DNA of 64,000 nt from Onthophagus taurus. Taxonomy: Eukaryota > Arthropoda > Insecta > Coleoptera > Scarabaeidae. How positions within the stretch are numbered: position 1 is the first letter of the stretch; every line of letters starts with the position of its first letter. A program made the position numbers and the translations under genes. Positions 12,301 through 23,466 of this stretch are shown here, in pieces. The notes under the pieces were generated by a model. It was not told the origin of the DNA, ran no database searches, and saw only the letters and a program-made list of their open reading frames with translations. The stretch is taken from assembly GCF_036711975.1 (NCBI RefSeq), contig NC_091968.1, positions 28,505,001 to 28,569,000 on the forward strand, written 5' to 3'.

Positions 12301-13171
12301 CACTCCTCCGAATTAAAAAATAGATGATAATACGTTATAAATGTTCTTTTAGAATGAGAAAAAATTGATTGTATCAGATATTAACAAGTTAATCGGATTT
12401 GCATGATTGAATCTGACATCTCTTAATGAAAAATCTGTTTGATTCCAGTGAATTTTATCAAAACCAGAAGGAAAATCATCAAGTTTGAGTTGGCCCAACC
12501 CAATTCAAGGGATTCTTTCAGCGCCTTTCAAGTTTTTACTATCAGCTAATAATTTGCTGCAATGATAATCACCGTAGATTATCATTTTTGGAAGAAAATA
12601 TCGGCATTAAAGCGAATTGGACCTTTTAGTACAATTAGTTCGGAATATCAATGATTGTTAGTGGTCATTTTGAGGATTCAGATCTTTAATTTCGCCAGTC
12701 GTGGGTATAGATATGGACTTTGGTAGGTTTATTGACTCATTATCTATTGTTACTAGGATATCAATGATGGTGCATGAGTCTCTACATAGTGTTTAGTGTC
12801 CTAGCTTTCCTAACGATTTCTAGTCCAGTAATGTTCATTGAGGTTGGTATCGTTTTAATTAATGATGGTGAGAATGAAGAGAAATGCCTAAATATCTATA
12901 GCACTACTGATATTCTAATAAATACTTCAACAACACAGATAAAAATGGAGCGTTGCATGTCGATACAATAAGGCAGTATTAAGTGATGATCTTCCATAGC
13001 CAAAGGTGTGGGAAATGAGTAGCACTTTGTTAGAGATATTGATCCCATGGTAGTAGAATCAAAAGTAACTTTGATGAGCAGCAGTGAAACTATGTGAAAT
13101 CCCGAAATGGATACAACCACATGCTTCTTGGCTTCGGAGTACATTACATTACATAGAATACATATCGGGTA
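12301..13171. other. Non-coding stretch before LINE copy 2
   Basis: No gene or named repeat is recognised. Short open frames at 12774-12971 (+) and 12896-13144 (-) overlap each other and show no domain. The last 30 bases include tacattacattacatag, which may be the simple-repeat 3' tail of the LINE that starts at about 13172. Confidence 0.4.
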
Positions 13172-15180
13172 GGCGGACCAACCAACCTTGCACCGCGACC
13201 CTAAGGATCTATTGTACCCCGATAGATATCGTTATCAAATTTCACCGTGCAGTCCAATGCTCTTAACGAACATTAATACCTTGCTCGGCGAAAGGTCATT
13301 CAGATCTTTTGAGGAGATAAACTGCGACCCAAAAATCGAGAATCTGATACGGTTAACGGCAGGGCAGTGGCATAAAACATGCTCAACCGTCTCTGCTTCC
13401 TCCGCACATAGTCGGCTAAACCCAACAAGTTGAGGTGTGCTTTTAATCGGCAGTGCCCAGTAAAAACACCCATTAGAACTTTTATGCTACTACGGGCAAG
13501 TCCTAAAATATTCCCGGGTCTCATTCCAGGAGAACTGGTCCACAGTAGGCGAAGTCTCTCTTCAGCCTACAGTCCAATCCTATATTTGGCCATCGCAAAT
13601 AATACACCAACTGCTGGTTCCGGTCCCACAAACGCTTCAGCGCTGCCATCTCGTGCTAGCTTATCTGCCGCTTTATTGCCAGCAACCCCAGAGTGACCCG
13701 GGACCCAGATCAGAAAGACTCTGTTATCACAACTCAGTGTGTTTAATGTTCTCTTACAATCATTAACCAGAGCCGACACCGTTTTCACGGCTTGCAGCGC
13801 CTGGAGAGCGGCTTGACTGTCTGAGAAAATTCGTACTGTCATGTTCTTCACCCCTCTTTCAAGAAGGATTTTAGTACCCATGTCAATAGCAAATACTTCC
13901 GCCTGGAATACAGTACAGTACGTACCCAGGTTGTAGGCTTGCTTAATTCGAGGTGTCTGGCAGTATACTCCTGCTCCTACCCCTTCAGGCGTTTTTGATC
14001 CATCTATGTACAAGCAAATGTCTGCCCGAACCAGAGAATTTTCATTTTCGATCCAGGACTGCCGCTCAGGCAGTACAATCTGGTATCGAGCATTAATCAC
14101 TGATAGTGATACCCCCAAATCTGACGGCATTGATAGCACAGTATCAGTGCTTATAATGTCTTCCGCAGCCCATTGGTAGGACATGTCGGAACAGTTTTGA
14201 GCATATTGCTTAAATCTGTAAATGGTTGTTCTAGCCACTTTCTCTATATGCAAATGCAGAGGAGATAGGCCAAGCAGAACCTCCATTGCTAGAGTTGGCG
14301 TTGTGCCTATCGCACCAGAGATTGCCAATCCAGCTACTCGTTGAATTCGTGAAAGTTTACTGATAACTGAAGTCTGTCGGACTTTCCTATACCAGGCTGC
14401 TGCTCCGTATGTGATCATAGGTCTAACCACAGTCACATAGAGCCAGTACAGTCTTTCAGGGGTAAGACCCCAATTTTTTCCACAAAGACTGCGACAAGTC
14501 CACAAGGATAGTCTAGCTTTGTGCAAAACTCCCTGCAAATGTCCATTCCATGACAGGGTTTTATCTAGGATTACTCCTAGATATTTGACTTCCTTTGAGA
14601 AAGGAATTTCTTCACCTTGGATAGTTGGGCGGATTAGTCCATCCAACTTTCGCTTCCTGGTGAAGGGCACAACAATTGTCTTTTGCGGGTTTATTGAGAG
14701 GTTCTCTCCCTTACACCAAGCGCGAATGGTATCTAGGGTCACCTGGAGGACTTTAGATATCCTCGGCAAACAGGTTCCTTTGACCATAACGACAATGTCA
14801 TCAGCATAAGCTTGTATTTCCGCACCAACGGCTTCGACTATCGCAATCAGATCGTCAACTAGGAGGGACCAAAGCAGGGGAGATAACACCCCTCCCTGCG
14901 GGCAGCCACCTCCCGGCCTGAAGCGTATCGTATCACCGTGGAGTGAAGTAGAAACTATTCTACTATCTAGCATATTGCGGATCCAACCCGCTATAGTAGC
15001 TTCCACTTCCCTGTCAAGAGCAGCTCTTTCAAGAGATTGTGGTATTGCGTTGTTGAACGCTCCCTCTATATCCAGAAACGCACAAACCAAGATTTCTTTA
15101 TCCTGCAGCGTCCTGGATACTCTACCAACTAAGTTGTGTAGAGCCAATTCTGCTGATTTTCCCGCTTGATAAGCATACTT
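13172..15180 (-). mobile_element. LINE copy 2 (I-like, RT plus RNase H), 5' truncated
   Basis: A second copy of the LINE at 1-2125, mostly identical in sequence. The frame from 15183 down to 13567 runs through RT (FLDIEGAFNN, AYADDIVVM) and RNase H (GHSGVAGNKAADKLA). It then meets a TAG at about 13567, where copy 1 has tryptophan (TGG). Further indels follow: a 16-bp gap near 13413, a gap of roughly 35 bp near 13516, and about 40 bp near 13261-13305 that copy 1 lacks. The 5' junction is near 15180, after the residues AYQAGKSAEL and before unrelated sequence. The product is therefore inactive, although the RT core is intact. Confidence 0.93.
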
Positions 15181-16856
15181 CAAATAATCAAGAGTCTCCG
15201 ATTCCTGAATACCTGATTAAGTTGATAGCTAACCCAGCTCCTTATATATTGACTAGGCAGGAGTGGATTCTTAACCATCACATAACACCTCATCAGAATT
15301 TTCTCAACATGAAGATTTCACCAGTTCTTGATTTAAAGACATCAGAAGAGCTCTACTCCAATCCATGTAGTGGATATGATATGTTATAATAAATCAGGTG
15401 TTTTAAGAATCGTCCACTTCAATCTAGCAATCTTATAAGTCCCTTTTGATACTGATAAAAATGCAAAATAAGTGACATAAACCCTAATATTTAATGATAA
15501 TCTCCCCTCCTTATACGAATATTTAGTTACTTTCTGCAAGATAATATGTCTCAATATTTATTTCTTTGTGGTTCATATTTGCTTCTATTCTGTATAAAAT
15601 TTAAATACTTGTCGATAAAGTTGGCAAATTTCCAACAGACCTCCGCGATAAATAACGCAGAAAATCGTAGCAATTATTATTCCGCGTCATCGCTCTAATT
15701 CTTCTCTTCGGCTCCGGCTGGCCCTTTCGGCGCGTTTGCTCGTCCGCGAGATGGAGCCATTGTGAGCGACTGCCGCTTCCTTTGTGTCAAACGGCAATGA
15801 TATATGGTAATTCGCCGTGGAAAGAGGCACGGGCCCATTGCTCTTCCCCCTTTCTCGCCGTTCCACTTTTCCGTAGCTCTCCGTTTTCCATTCGGGCGCC
15901 TCTTCTCGTCGCATACCGAGGAGCGGGGTACGATTAAGGGCTGGACTGGCGGCGCATCAAAGTAACACTTCGTCTCACAAAGAATTCCGGCTCGCGTTTG
16001 AAAGTAAAATGGGCCGCGCGCAATTAGTCCCTTACATCTTCTCGGCGTCTTCACGTGTACGTAAGAAAAGAAAGAAAAAAAAAGGAATGGGAATGGTGAG
16101 GCGATTTTCAGCTTTAAAAAGTGGGTAATCACGGCTTTTCCGAAATATCAACAACCCCGGTCTGGTACTTCTTTACGTGTCGGCAATCTCGAATGGCTGG
16201 CGGGGTAGTAGCAGGTAAGTGGGTCCATTATTCGCAGGGGCGTCCATAATTCACGTCCGCAAGAACAAGTGCGGCCCAGGCAATAATTAACCATAAAATT
16301 TTCACCCAATTACTTCTCCGCTTCGCCGGACGGTAACAGCAGCAGCGGTGTCGACGAGGGAAAACCCTCCCTTTGCACAATGTATCCCAGTTATTGCTAT
16401 CATCATGCATAATGAACGGGGCCCTGCAGTATTCTAATTTCGGACCCCCGAGTATAATGCAATGTGAGAAAGTTACTGCTATGTTCAAGGGGGGTGGATG
16501 TGTGAAACCGAACATCGTCTTCAAGTTCCGTCTACACTTTACACATTAATACACCAAATAATTCTTAACACAATTTTTTTTTATTTTTGTGTGATATTAA
16601 CGATTTTATACACCCCATCATTTTAATTTAAATAAAATTGCTTCGTCTTATTAATTTAAAAGGGATCTCTCAGTTTATCCGACCCTTTAATATCGTCTTA
16701 GAGTCATATAACGTTGCGGGTTGGAACACGATCTGCACGTTCGTGCAGTTATAGTAGAAATTTAACAGATTGCCACCGGTTTGTGTGCGCTGGAGGCGGC
16801 GGGTCGAGAACGAACCATTACCAACTCCCCCAAAGGATACGCCGAGGTGTGATCGA
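15181..16856. other. Unique stretch with a GC-richer block
   Basis: 15181-15640 is AT-rich and shows nothing. About 15650-16530 is richer in GC, with several overlapping open frames on both strands (for example 15695-16132 and 16228-16524, both minus), none with a recognisable domain. Long frames on both strands at once are what elevated GC gives by chance. A regulatory region or unrecognised exon cannot be excluded. 16560-16856 shows no feature. Confidence 0.4.
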
Positions 16857-17098
16857 TGAGGATACAAGAATTATCTTCGCGTGTTCAATTAGTCGAAATA
16901 ACTTCATACCGTTCGGCAGCTACATCCATATCGAACTACTTCCCAAAAACGAATTTTCATCTATATTCACAAGGGAAACTGAAATATTAATTTAAAAAAA
17001 TAAGAAGCCAAAAAAGAGATGAATTGAGAGCTTGAAGTTAGAATGCGATACAGGAATCGTGTGATTTATTTACGACTTTGGCAACATGATGACAGTTG
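16857..17098 (+). repeat. Left member of a 245-bp direct repeat pair
   Basis: The sequence from tgaggatacaagaattatct to gcaacatgatgacagttg is repeated in the same orientation at 20863-21113 (tgaggatataagaataatct ... gcaacatgacagttg). By eye the two are about 85 percent identical with small indels. They bracket a 3.7-kb block of nested transposable elements. Confidence 0.88.
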
Positions 17099-17104
17099 GA
17101 CGAA

Positions 17105-17345
17105 ATTTTGAAAATGCATGATTGTGCTAAATTAAACTAAGGTTGCTTGCGGCCAAGGATAACCATTTGATACAATGTTAGACAACACATTTTGCAGCGT
17201 TTAATTAGACCTTGGCTAAACCCAGAAGGATAAATGTATGAATTTAGCTCCAGCAGACTAAACCAACACATCTACATCCAAACCACCACACTCAATCATG
17301 CCCAACCGAAATCAGCAATTTCATGTCAATGCGAAGAATCATGAT
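17105..17345 (+). repeat. Left end of a dispersed repeat (family X)
   Basis: From about 17118, ctaaattaaactaaggttgc followed by ttgcggcc and later cagcgtttaattagaccttg is repeated at 23318-23430. The next part, atccaaaccaccacactcaa, is repeated at about 25190. Family X appears at least twice in the window, and both copies have been split by later insertions. Confidence 0.7.
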
Positions 17346-18095
17346 GATAACCATTGAGGTCTTATATATAATCTAGAGTGCGTATGCTGTTGTCCCCACC
17401 ACGCCTAAAATGAAGTCAGAAAGGTCGCCGTGTTAGATGTACAAACTTAGCGGGAAATTCGAAATTCTTATATATACTTATGCAAGAATTTACATTAATA
17501 TAAACTGGAAAGACAGAAAATATAATAATTATACGATATTTTAAAAGAACTTAATAATTTTTAGCCATAACCCTTATAATTAACAAAAACTAAGAAGAAA
17601 ATATTTAAAGCAATTCCGATTGATCACGTTAACCTTTGCTTATAAATAATTGTTAGTTTATTTAAAAAAAACTGAACAGTCCTTAATAATAAACTTTACT
17701 TGAACTTCAATTGAAGACCTTGGTGCAAGAAGGGAGTAGCTCCATTTATCAAGAGAAGGAGTTGTCCCCTTCTTATACCGAGGTCTTCAATTGTTAATTC
17801 CAAGTCAAGTAACCAGAAACATTTTATGGACTGTTGTAAATAATCGTCCAACGTATCAAATTATAAAAAACATATGTGAAACGAAAAGAATTCGAAAACT
17901 TTCAACAAAAATCAAATTTTAATAAAAATAACAATATGTTTATGAGAATTGTGAGGTTATAATTGTAGGTACAATAGAGACTTGAAACTATAGCTAAGTT
18001 CAGGTCGGTACATCCAACATGTCTGACTTTCTGATTACCCCCACCACCACCACATACGCTCTCTAGATTATATATAAGACCTCAATGATGATAAC
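17346..18095. mobile_element. Foldback (long inverted repeat) element, about 750 bp
   Basis: The left arm gaggtcttatatataatcta at 17356 pairs with the right arm tagattatatataagacctc at about 18064. Pairing continues inward with gaps (gaagtcagaaagg / tctgactttctg; ttagatgtac / gtacatccaa). The centre holds a second, shorter hairpin at about 17705-17815, where ttcaattgaagaccttggtg pairs with the complement of cgaggtcttcaattg. There is no coding sequence. It interrupts the family X repeat or the upstream part of the Penelope element. Confidence 0.8.
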
Positions 18096-19158
18096 CTCTT
18101 AAAGGGGCAGCTACAAAAGGAAGAAAAATAAGCTCGACATAGTGAGAGGGGAGAAACAAAAGGAAGATCAGAGATAACATAAGCGATAACTCACATATCT
18201 TTCATCTTAGAGTGACTAATTTGTCCAACGTAGTATTTTCTGCTGATGAAGAAGAATTCTTGAATAAAAGACACAAATACGCCCATAAACTAAAACTTAA
18301 ACTACCCTTAACAGCTATAGAATTACAATCCATTTTAGAAGGACACAAAGATAAAGAAAAACTAAGTAAAGATATCCAACAAATTCTTATAAAAGAAGAA
18401 TTAAGAAGGACATTAGACACTTGAAGGTAACGCAAGATACAAAGACCATGCAAGAGAACATAATTCTCAAGCAGATTAAACAGAAGATTAAGGAGAACAA
18501 TATTACAATTACAAACGGAGATAAAAATGCTGGAATTATTATCATATCTAGAGAAGAATACATCAGGAAAACAGAGGAATTTTTAAAAGGAAATAAATTT
18601 ATTAATATCAAGAGGGATCCTACTAAGACATTCCATAGAGAAACAAATACACTGCTTAAAAATTGCGAAGCTACTGTTGATAAACTCACAGGTAACAAAA
18701 GAATAAATATTACAACGAACCCACAATTTCCAAAACTGTACTCGCTGATAAAATTGCATAAGAGGGAATATCCAATTAGACCTACAATTAGTAGCATTAA
18801 TTCCAGCACATATAACCTTTCCAAAAAACTCGTAAACTTCTTGAAAAACTTTATAAATTTTAGGCCAGAACACACTATTAACAATCGTAACCAACTGATT
18901 AACAGGATAGAGAATCTAATTTTGCCCAAACACTATAAAATTCTATTAATATAACTAAAAGAAATACTCCAAAACACTACCATGAAGACCGAAGATATCA
19001 CCAATGTTATGGCCCTATTCAAACAGTGCACACGACAAAACTTCTGCAAAATCAATAACACCATTACGACGGACTGCCTATGGGATCACCATTGATTGTG
19101 AGCGAAGTACTCGCTGATATTTTCCCTTAATAAAATTGAGAAAGAGCAAATAATAAAT

Positions 19159-19171
19159 GACAGAAATCCAT
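19159..19171 (+). repeat. Target-site duplication, left copy
   Basis: The 13 bases gacagaaatccat directly precede the LINE's trinucleotide tail, and recur at 20699-20711 directly after its 5' end. Exact direct repeats of this length are typical of target-primed reverse transcription. Confidence 0.93.
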
Positions 19172-20698
19172 TATTATTATTATTATTGCTGCCGGGCTGA
19201 GGAGGGCGGCCCCTCTCGTTACCGCGACTTATAAGATCTATTGTAACTTTAGCCCTCCAAAGGTTTAGGGCAAATGTAGGTCCTTAATGAACCTTAGTAT
19301 TGTCCTGAGGTCTTGAACCTTTATGTCGGTAGGTAACAGGGGAGTTTTACCGAAGACGTTGTGCCTTAGACGGCCTCTGGCGACGCAATTGCACAGTATA
19401 TGTTCAGCAGTTTCTGACTCGTCGTTGCATAGTCGACAAGTTTGATCCTCAGCTTGTCCAATGTGGAAGAGGTGGTATTTTAGGGGCACATGGCCGGTTA
19501 GGTAGCCTGAGAGCGTTCTTAGATCCCCTTTGCTGAGGCATAAAACCTCTTTGGTTTTGTTTTGCAACGGAGTTATCATATTCTTCGCTTGTCTGTGACC
19601 TGGAAGTTCTTTCCAGCGTAATCTTTGAAGCCTCCCAGTTGTTGATTATTTGTTTTAGGTGGCTTTTTTGTAGTCCACATCCAGGTTGGGGTCCAATGAA
19701 GGGCGTGTTTGCTGCCTCTTTGGCCAGCTTGTCGGCCTTCTCATTGCCCTCAATGTTGCTGTGACCTGGAACCCACCATAGGGTAACATCATTGCCCCCA
19801 GCGAGTTCTCTCAGGTTGTTGGTGCACTCTCTGATCAGTGCGGAGCCACACGTGTAGGCCTGAATTGCCTTTAAGGCGGCCCGACTGTCTGTGAAAATGT
19901 TTATGGATGCACCTTTTTGTCCCTTCTGTAGGTTCAAAGCGGTGCAGAAGTTTATAGCAAGAACTTCTGCTTGGAAAATTGTTAAGTCCGAGCTGAGGGG
20001 CAATTTGATCTTACTGTCTTTGAAGCATCGGTGTACCAGGCTAGGGCTCCTCTTTTTAGTTGAGGCCCTCCTTTCGCCCAATCATCCCTGCTACTAAATA
20101 TGACCTTATACGGTTGGTTGAAATTGTATTCCGTCGGTATAAGGTCCGTTTTAATTTCAATCAGGTGATTTAGACATGGGTCTTTGAGGATCTCGAGGTG
20201 TCCTCTGAGATTACCCTGCATCAACTTGAGTGAAGAAACTGTTTTCAGTGATAAGGCACTTAAGGCTGCCTCCTTTTGTATATATATGTGGAGCGGTGTG
20301 AGACCGAGTAGGGCTTCCAAAGCAGCCGTCGGACAGGATCTCATTGCACCCGTTATGTTAAAACTGGATTTGTGCCAGCTGTTGTTGAGCTGTCTTATGT
20401 TTTGTTTTTGGCCACCAAACCAATGAGGCGTAGGCGACCATGGGTCCGATTATTGCTACGTAGGCCCAATGAGCCATTCGTGGTTTGAGACCCCAGTTCC
20501 TTCCTAGGAGCCTGCGGCAGATCTGGTTTGCCATGGTGGCCTTTTTCCTCACCTTATCTAAGTGTGAGTTCCAGTTTAGTTTACTGTCAAGTATTACCCC
20601 TAGGTATTTAGTTTCTGTTTTGAGGTTAATAGTTCTGCTTTCAATGGAGGGTGCTTTTATTTGTAGCTTCCTTCTCCGAGTGAAAGGGACTATTTAAA
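19172..20698 (-). mobile_element. 5'-truncated I-like LINE inserted in the Penelope element
   Basis: On the minus strand the element begins inside the RT domain (KYLGVILDSKLNWNSHLDKV near 20600) and lacks the YADD block. It continues through the RT thumb, and then a partly deleted RNase H (WYTDASKT, then IFQAEVLAINF, IFTDSRAALKAIQAY, WWVPGHSNIEGNEKADKLAK). It ends with a zinc-finger-like tail (CRLCNDESETAEHILCNC) near 19400. Frames shift at least three times, so it is dead. The 3' end is an ATT/TAA run at 19172-19187. A 13-bp target-site duplication at 19159-19171 and 20699-20711 defines both ends. It is related to the LINE at 1-2125 in domain order but clearly a different family. Confidence 0.93.
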
Positions 20699-20762
20699 GA
20701 CAGAAATCCATACATGAACAACATAATTCTATGGACAAGATATGTGGACGATACCATAATAC

Positions 20763-20862
20763 CCAAACCACATTAAGGGAAGTCCAGTTCGCCCAGACCC
20801 GAACCAGTCAAAAATCAAATAAAAGCTTTTTGGTACAGAAGATTTTTTTGACTTAAATTGCA
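20763..20862 (+). repeat. Right end of dispersed repeat family X
   Basis: The segment cccaaaccacattaagggaa ... gtacagaagatttttttgac is repeated at 25499-25598 and 25891-25990 (cccaaaccacctaagaaaag ... acagaagattctttttgac). It sits immediately before the right 245-bp direct repeat. Confidence 0.8.
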
Positions 20863-21113
20863 TGAGGATATAAGAATAATCTTCGCGTGTTCAATTAGTC
20901 GAAATAACTTGATACCGTTCGAAAGCTACATCCATATCGAACAACTTCTCAAAAACGAATTTTCATCTATATCCACAAGGGAAATTGAAATATTAATTTT
21001 ACAAAATAAAAAGAAACTAAAAAAGAGACGAAACGATTGCTTGAAGTTAGAACGTAATACAGGAATCACAGGAATCGTCTGATTTATTTACGACTCTGGC
21101 AACATGACAGTTG
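20863..21113 (+). repeat. Right member of the 245-bp direct repeat pair
   Basis: See 16857-17098. The copy begins tgaggatataagaataatct and ends aacatgacagttg. Sequence beyond it (21114 onward) resembles the unique, GC-richer flank seen left of the other copy, so the outer flanks may once have been joined. Confidence 0.88.
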
Positions 21114-22178
21114 ACTCGGATATTGCACGTGGGGGAGTGAAAAATTACAGGCGACGTGACGGTTTCGGTTTCTCTTTGGAAACTTAAAAACTTTGTTGGA
21201 GTAAGGAAAACGTTTAATTCCATTTTTACGCATCACTATTTTTTTGTTTACGTTTATTTATCGATTTGTACAAATGGAGGGGACAAAAGCTGCCGGATCA
21301 ATTATTTAAGGCATAAATGCGGCGGAGTTGTACACAAACGTGAATAAATCATGAACGTGAGCGGTGGCCACGCGCGGAAATTCGGAAACTCCCCAAACAA
21401 TACCGAGGCTCCTCTCTTTTTTCCTTTTTTTATTCGTTGTTTTGCACCCCAAAACGATCGATGTTTTCGGCTATGAGGTTTATGATAATTAGGTAATTAT
21501 TGAGTAATGGTGAATACTGATCAGATTCGGGTTTAGTATTCATGAAAACCTGTGTGTGTTTTTTTTTTCATTTTACTTTTTACTGATTGAATATTAATGT
21601 TTCCATTTTATTTAGAATTTATGCACTATTTTTCCATACAGTGTGATACAAACTACGAAATCAAACACCACGCTACGACAAACAAACGGGGTAAATCTAA
21701 ATTAACAGTTACCGCGGCAATCGAATCAGTTACGGTTTAACTGTGGCCAAAGTCGTCGCTGGTGGGCTGTATTTGCTTTCTATCCATCCGCGTGATACAT
21801 TTTATTGAATTACAATATCGCGTGGGTCTCTCACAAATACCACAACCAATCGAAAGGCGATTATTTGATTATCTAGGAGGCGACACGAAAACGTCACCTG
21901 CTGCTTATCGAAAAACTTTAATGAAATTATCGTTTTCTATACATATTATTTTATATTTATTATTTTTCAAATTTGATTATCAAATTTATGTCGTAATATT
22001 ACTTGGAATACTTTTGACATTGGAATAGTTTTTGGAATAGTTCTGGATATATGGTGGGGTTTTGATGCTGATTGTGGATAAAGGTGGATATGGATTATCT
22101 CTTCTTTATCATTTCCCCTAGATGCCATCATAGCGTTGAGGTGTTGTTGGGTTCCTCTATCCATCTTTTAAAACTACT
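21114..22178. other. Unique stretch with no recognised gene
   Basis: About 21120-21460 is slightly GC-richer, with words such as cacgtgggggagtg and ccacgcgcggaaattcgg. The remainder is AT-rich. I see no domain, RNA or repeat. The short frames present are probably chance. Confidence 0.4.
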
Positions 22179-22612
22179 GTGGCGAACATCTGGACGCCAG
22201 AGAACTTTTTAAACCGTTCAAAAAAATCTCTCTCCGGTCATCTGGGCAGGACACCCTTTTGGTCCAGGCAAAGGGTTCCCGGAAAACTTTCACCGGAGAT
22301 ATTACTGGACGCTCTCCGTGGCGAACATCTGGACGCCAGAAAGCGTTCGAAACAATTCAGAAGAACTCTCTCCGTACATCTGGACAGCAGATCCTTTTGG
22401 TCCAGATAAGGACTCGAAGAGAACTTTCACCGGGGATGTTACTGGACTCGGGGATAAAAGGAACCAGGATCGGCCCGGAGAGTTCAGTTACCACCAGTTA
22501 CCATCACTTATCAGTTAGCAGTTCCCATCGGCAGATCAGTCAGCAGTTACCCTTTTCGCGTCCGCACTTACATTATTGTTATTATTGTTGTAAATAAAAT
22601 TTTGTTGTTGAA
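22179..22612 (+). mobile_element. LTR-like block with internal 139-bp duplication (possible solo LTR)
   Basis: The block starts tgtggcgaacatctggacgc and its first 139 bp are repeated from 22320 (ggcgaacatctggacgccag). It then passes through a repetitive cagttaccaccagttaccat region, and reaches gtaaataaaattttgttgtt, which contains AATAAA, near its 3' edge; it ends with gaagaca. TG...CA edges, a late AATAAA and no coding sequence suggest a solo LTR. I found no convincing target-site duplication, so this stays tentative. Confidence 0.4.
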
Positions 22613-22639
22613 GACATTGGTTTTCCTAAAACTTCCTCT

Positions 22640-23290
22640 CGCTACTATCAAACCATTAGCCCCGCACTACGTATGTTTCATGCCATATTCTTCATTTCTT
22701 GCGCACCATCTCCTCCACTCCATTCTCCCATTTTATCCTTGGCCTCCCTCTTCTTCATTTTCCAACTATTTTGGAAATTCTCTCTTCTGCCATTCCGACT
22801 AGGTGTCGAGACCAGCTCAGTTGTTTGTTTCCTATTTCAGTTACTAGCAGTATTTATTCTAAATCGTCTCTTATAGTTTTGTTTCTAATTCGACCCATTT
22901 TGTTTTCATCTGCTGTTATTTATAGAGCTATTATAGGTATACAGCAACAGTCATTATTTTTAATTCTTTAAACAATGGTTTACACCTCTCCATTTGATTT
23001 GCATTCATCAACGCTCTAACTGCTCTTTTTTGTATTATAAATAGTCGTTCAACTCCTGAGAAATTTCCCTAGAACAACACACTATAAGACATGATGCTTT
23101 GGAAATTCGAGTAAATCACCACCATTGCTGTATGTTGATCTGTCAATCTCATCACTGTTCTTAACTGGAAAACTACTGAACTGAGTTTCTTTCCAACTTC
23201 ATGTAGCTGTGCATTCCATTTCAGAGAAGTCTCTACGAGTACTCCCATTTGTTTAGCAGTTGTTGCATCAGTGGATTCATTGATACAATA
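22640..23290 (-). mobile_element. LINE reverse transcriptase C-terminal fragments
   Basis: On the minus strand, 23235-22980 reads as the C-terminal RT region of a jockey/CR1-type LINE: DQHTAMVVIYSNFQSIMSYS, then VLF-stop-GNFSGVERLF, then QKRAVRALMNANQMERCKPL. An in-frame TAG replaces the expected tryptophan, and the frame ends soon after 22940. Nearer 22800-22660 the minus strand shows a second LINE-like tail (LSWSRHLVGMAEERISKIVG and IKWENGVEEMVRKK) in another frame. This looks like two decayed pieces, or one with a frameshift. Neither is functional. Confidence 0.7.
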
Positions 23291-23317
23291 TTGAAGAAGA
23301 CCTACTAAGAAGAGATA

Positions 23318-23466
23318 CTAAATTAAACCAAGATTGCTTGCGGCCGACGTACTACATTTGATACAACATATTGCAGCGTTTAATTAGGCCTTGGCTAAAT
23401 TCAGAAGGATAAATGTATGAATTTAGCTGACAATGACAAAACGACTTACAATGTACACCTTAATTG
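23318..23466 (+). repeat. Family X repeat, left part of second copy
   Basis: The sequence taaattaaaccaagattgct, then cagcgtttaattaggccttg, matches 17118-17240. It is interrupted by the transposon that starts at 23467 and resumes at 25156. Confidence 0.75.

Larger units (their letters stand above)
18195..20762 (+). pseudogene. Penelope-like retroelement RT, degraded and split by a LINE
   Basis: The plus-strand reading starts near 18206 with TNLSNVVFSADEEEFL, then shifts frame near 18421. It continues with GDKNAGIIIISREEY, KLYSLIKLHKREYPIRPTIS and STYNLSKKLVNFLKN, which are characteristic N-terminal and early RT blocks of Penelope-like elements. After 18954 the frame is broken and the block expected to carry the first catalytic aspartate is not readable. 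Near 19070-19125 come LPMGSPL and SEVLADIF, the conserved RT motif before the active site. The element is then interrupted by a LINE (19172-20698) and resumes at 20712 with ILWTRYVDDTI, which contains the catalytic YVDD. Homology stops near 20762, so the RT C-terminus and the GIY-YIG endonuclease are missing. Confidence 0.85.

Noticed and set aside
15695-16132. 145-codon minus-strand frame in a GC-rich block
   Set aside because: No domain, low-complexity basic composition, overlapping frames on both strands and no splice context; more likely chance.
18387-18929. 180-codon minus-strand open frame with many hydrophobic residues
   Set aside because: It is the antisense of the Penelope RT coding region; the A-rich sense strand yields leucine/phenylalanine-rich antisense frames by chance.
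22179-22612. Full LTR retrotransposon
   Set aside because: Only one LTR-like block is present with no adjacent gag-pol in either direction; kept only as a possible solo LTR.
22602-22971. Overlapping plus-strand frames with hydrophobic stretches
   Set aside because: They are antisense to LINE RT fragments readable on the minus strand, and no plus-strand domain is recognisable.
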